From assembly GCA_036365145.1 (NCBI GenBank), contig JAEOAD010002279.1, positions 1,422,001 through 1,486,000 of the forward strand: a DNA stretch of 64,000 nt, given 5' to 3'. Positions 63,845-64,000 of this stretch are shown here, one piece after another. This stretch comes from Orientallactaga sibirica (taxonomy: Eukaryota > Chordata > Mammalia > Rodentia > Dipodidae). The notes beneath the pieces are model-generated. The model was given only the letters and a program-made list of their open reading frames with translations, was not told where the DNA came from and ran no database searches. How positions within the stretch are numbered: position 1 is the stretch's first letter; each line of letters starts with the position of its first letter. The position numbers were made by a program, and so were the translations under genes.

Positions 63845-64000
63845 ATATGATTATTATTTGAGAGAGAGAGAGTGTGAGAGAGAAAGAATGGGTGCACCAG
63901 GGTCTCCAGCCACTGCAAATGAACTTGAGACGCATGTGCTCCCTTATGCATCTGGCTTATGTGGGTCCTGGTGAATTGAACCGGGATCCTTTGGCTTTGC
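63845..64000 (-). mobile_element. B2-like SINE, Type A, cut by window end
   Basis: Reverse copy from the (GA)n tract to CCTTTGGCTTTGC. The head lies beyond the window. Confidence 0.9.

Overview
This window is mammalian nuclear DNA, almost certainly from a rodent. I see no protein-coding exon, no tRNA or rRNA gene, and no bacterial or phage features. The evidence is about 60 copies of a B2-like, tRNA-derived SINE whose head reads GGGCTGGAGAGATGGCTTAG, about 20 B1 (7SL-derived) SINEs, a few rodent-type MaLR solo LTRs, L1 3' ends and old MIR/L2/MER2 relics. The B2-like head joined to this particular body is what I associate with jerboas (Dipodidae, e.g. Jaculus). That species call is inference from memory, not from a search.

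Three B2-like body types are named below by the sequence after the tRNA head. Type A has the short body GCACAAGGTGGCGCATG. Type B has GCAAAGTGACGCAAGGGCGC followed by CCACAAGGGGGCGC. Type C has GGCAAGCGCAAGGTCGCACA followed by CCCACTAGGTGGCGCAAG. Strand '+' means the pol III head (A box TGGCTTAGCGG, B box GGTTCGATTCC) is at the low coordinate. Most copies are flanked by 9-18 bp target-site duplications (TSDs) and end in a (CT)n tract plus an A-rich tail, as expected of L1-mobilised SINEs. The tails seed many of the microsatellites.

Layout. 0-5 kb: SINEs, a five-unit 110-130 bp tandem array with a (GT)n core (1.8-2.4 kb) and an L1 3' end. 5-11 kb: mostly single-copy, with candidate conserved noncoding blocks at 6.6-7.1 and 8.9-9.2 kb and MIR/L2 relics. 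11-18 kb: SINEs and tetranucleotide repeats. 18-21.8 kb: an interrupted L2 and a long single-copy block. 21.8-22.4 kb: an ERV LTR-like element. 23-29.6 kb: SINE-dense, with a MER2 transposon. 29.6-30.8 kb: the best candidate conserved enhancer block. 31-37 kb: SINE-dense, with a solo LTR. 37-42 kb: mixed. 42.76-43.87 kb: a 17-bp minisatellite with 439-bp higher-order duplication. 45.4 kb: a second complete solo LTR. 47.7-48.5 kb: a G-rich 29/30-bp minisatellite. 50.8-51.9 kb: a SINE-mediated tandem expansion. 52.4 kb: an LTR inserted into a B1. 54-64 kb: SINE-dense again, including an inverted SINE pair.

Nothing here works together as a gene system. The window looks like intergenic or intronic DNA. 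Its most interesting property is that the lineage-specific SINEs carry, at one homologous position, a match to the CTCF core motif. It is perfect in four Type C copies and has one mismatch in the canonical Type B sequence. The SINE family may therefore be distributing chromatin-boundary sites.
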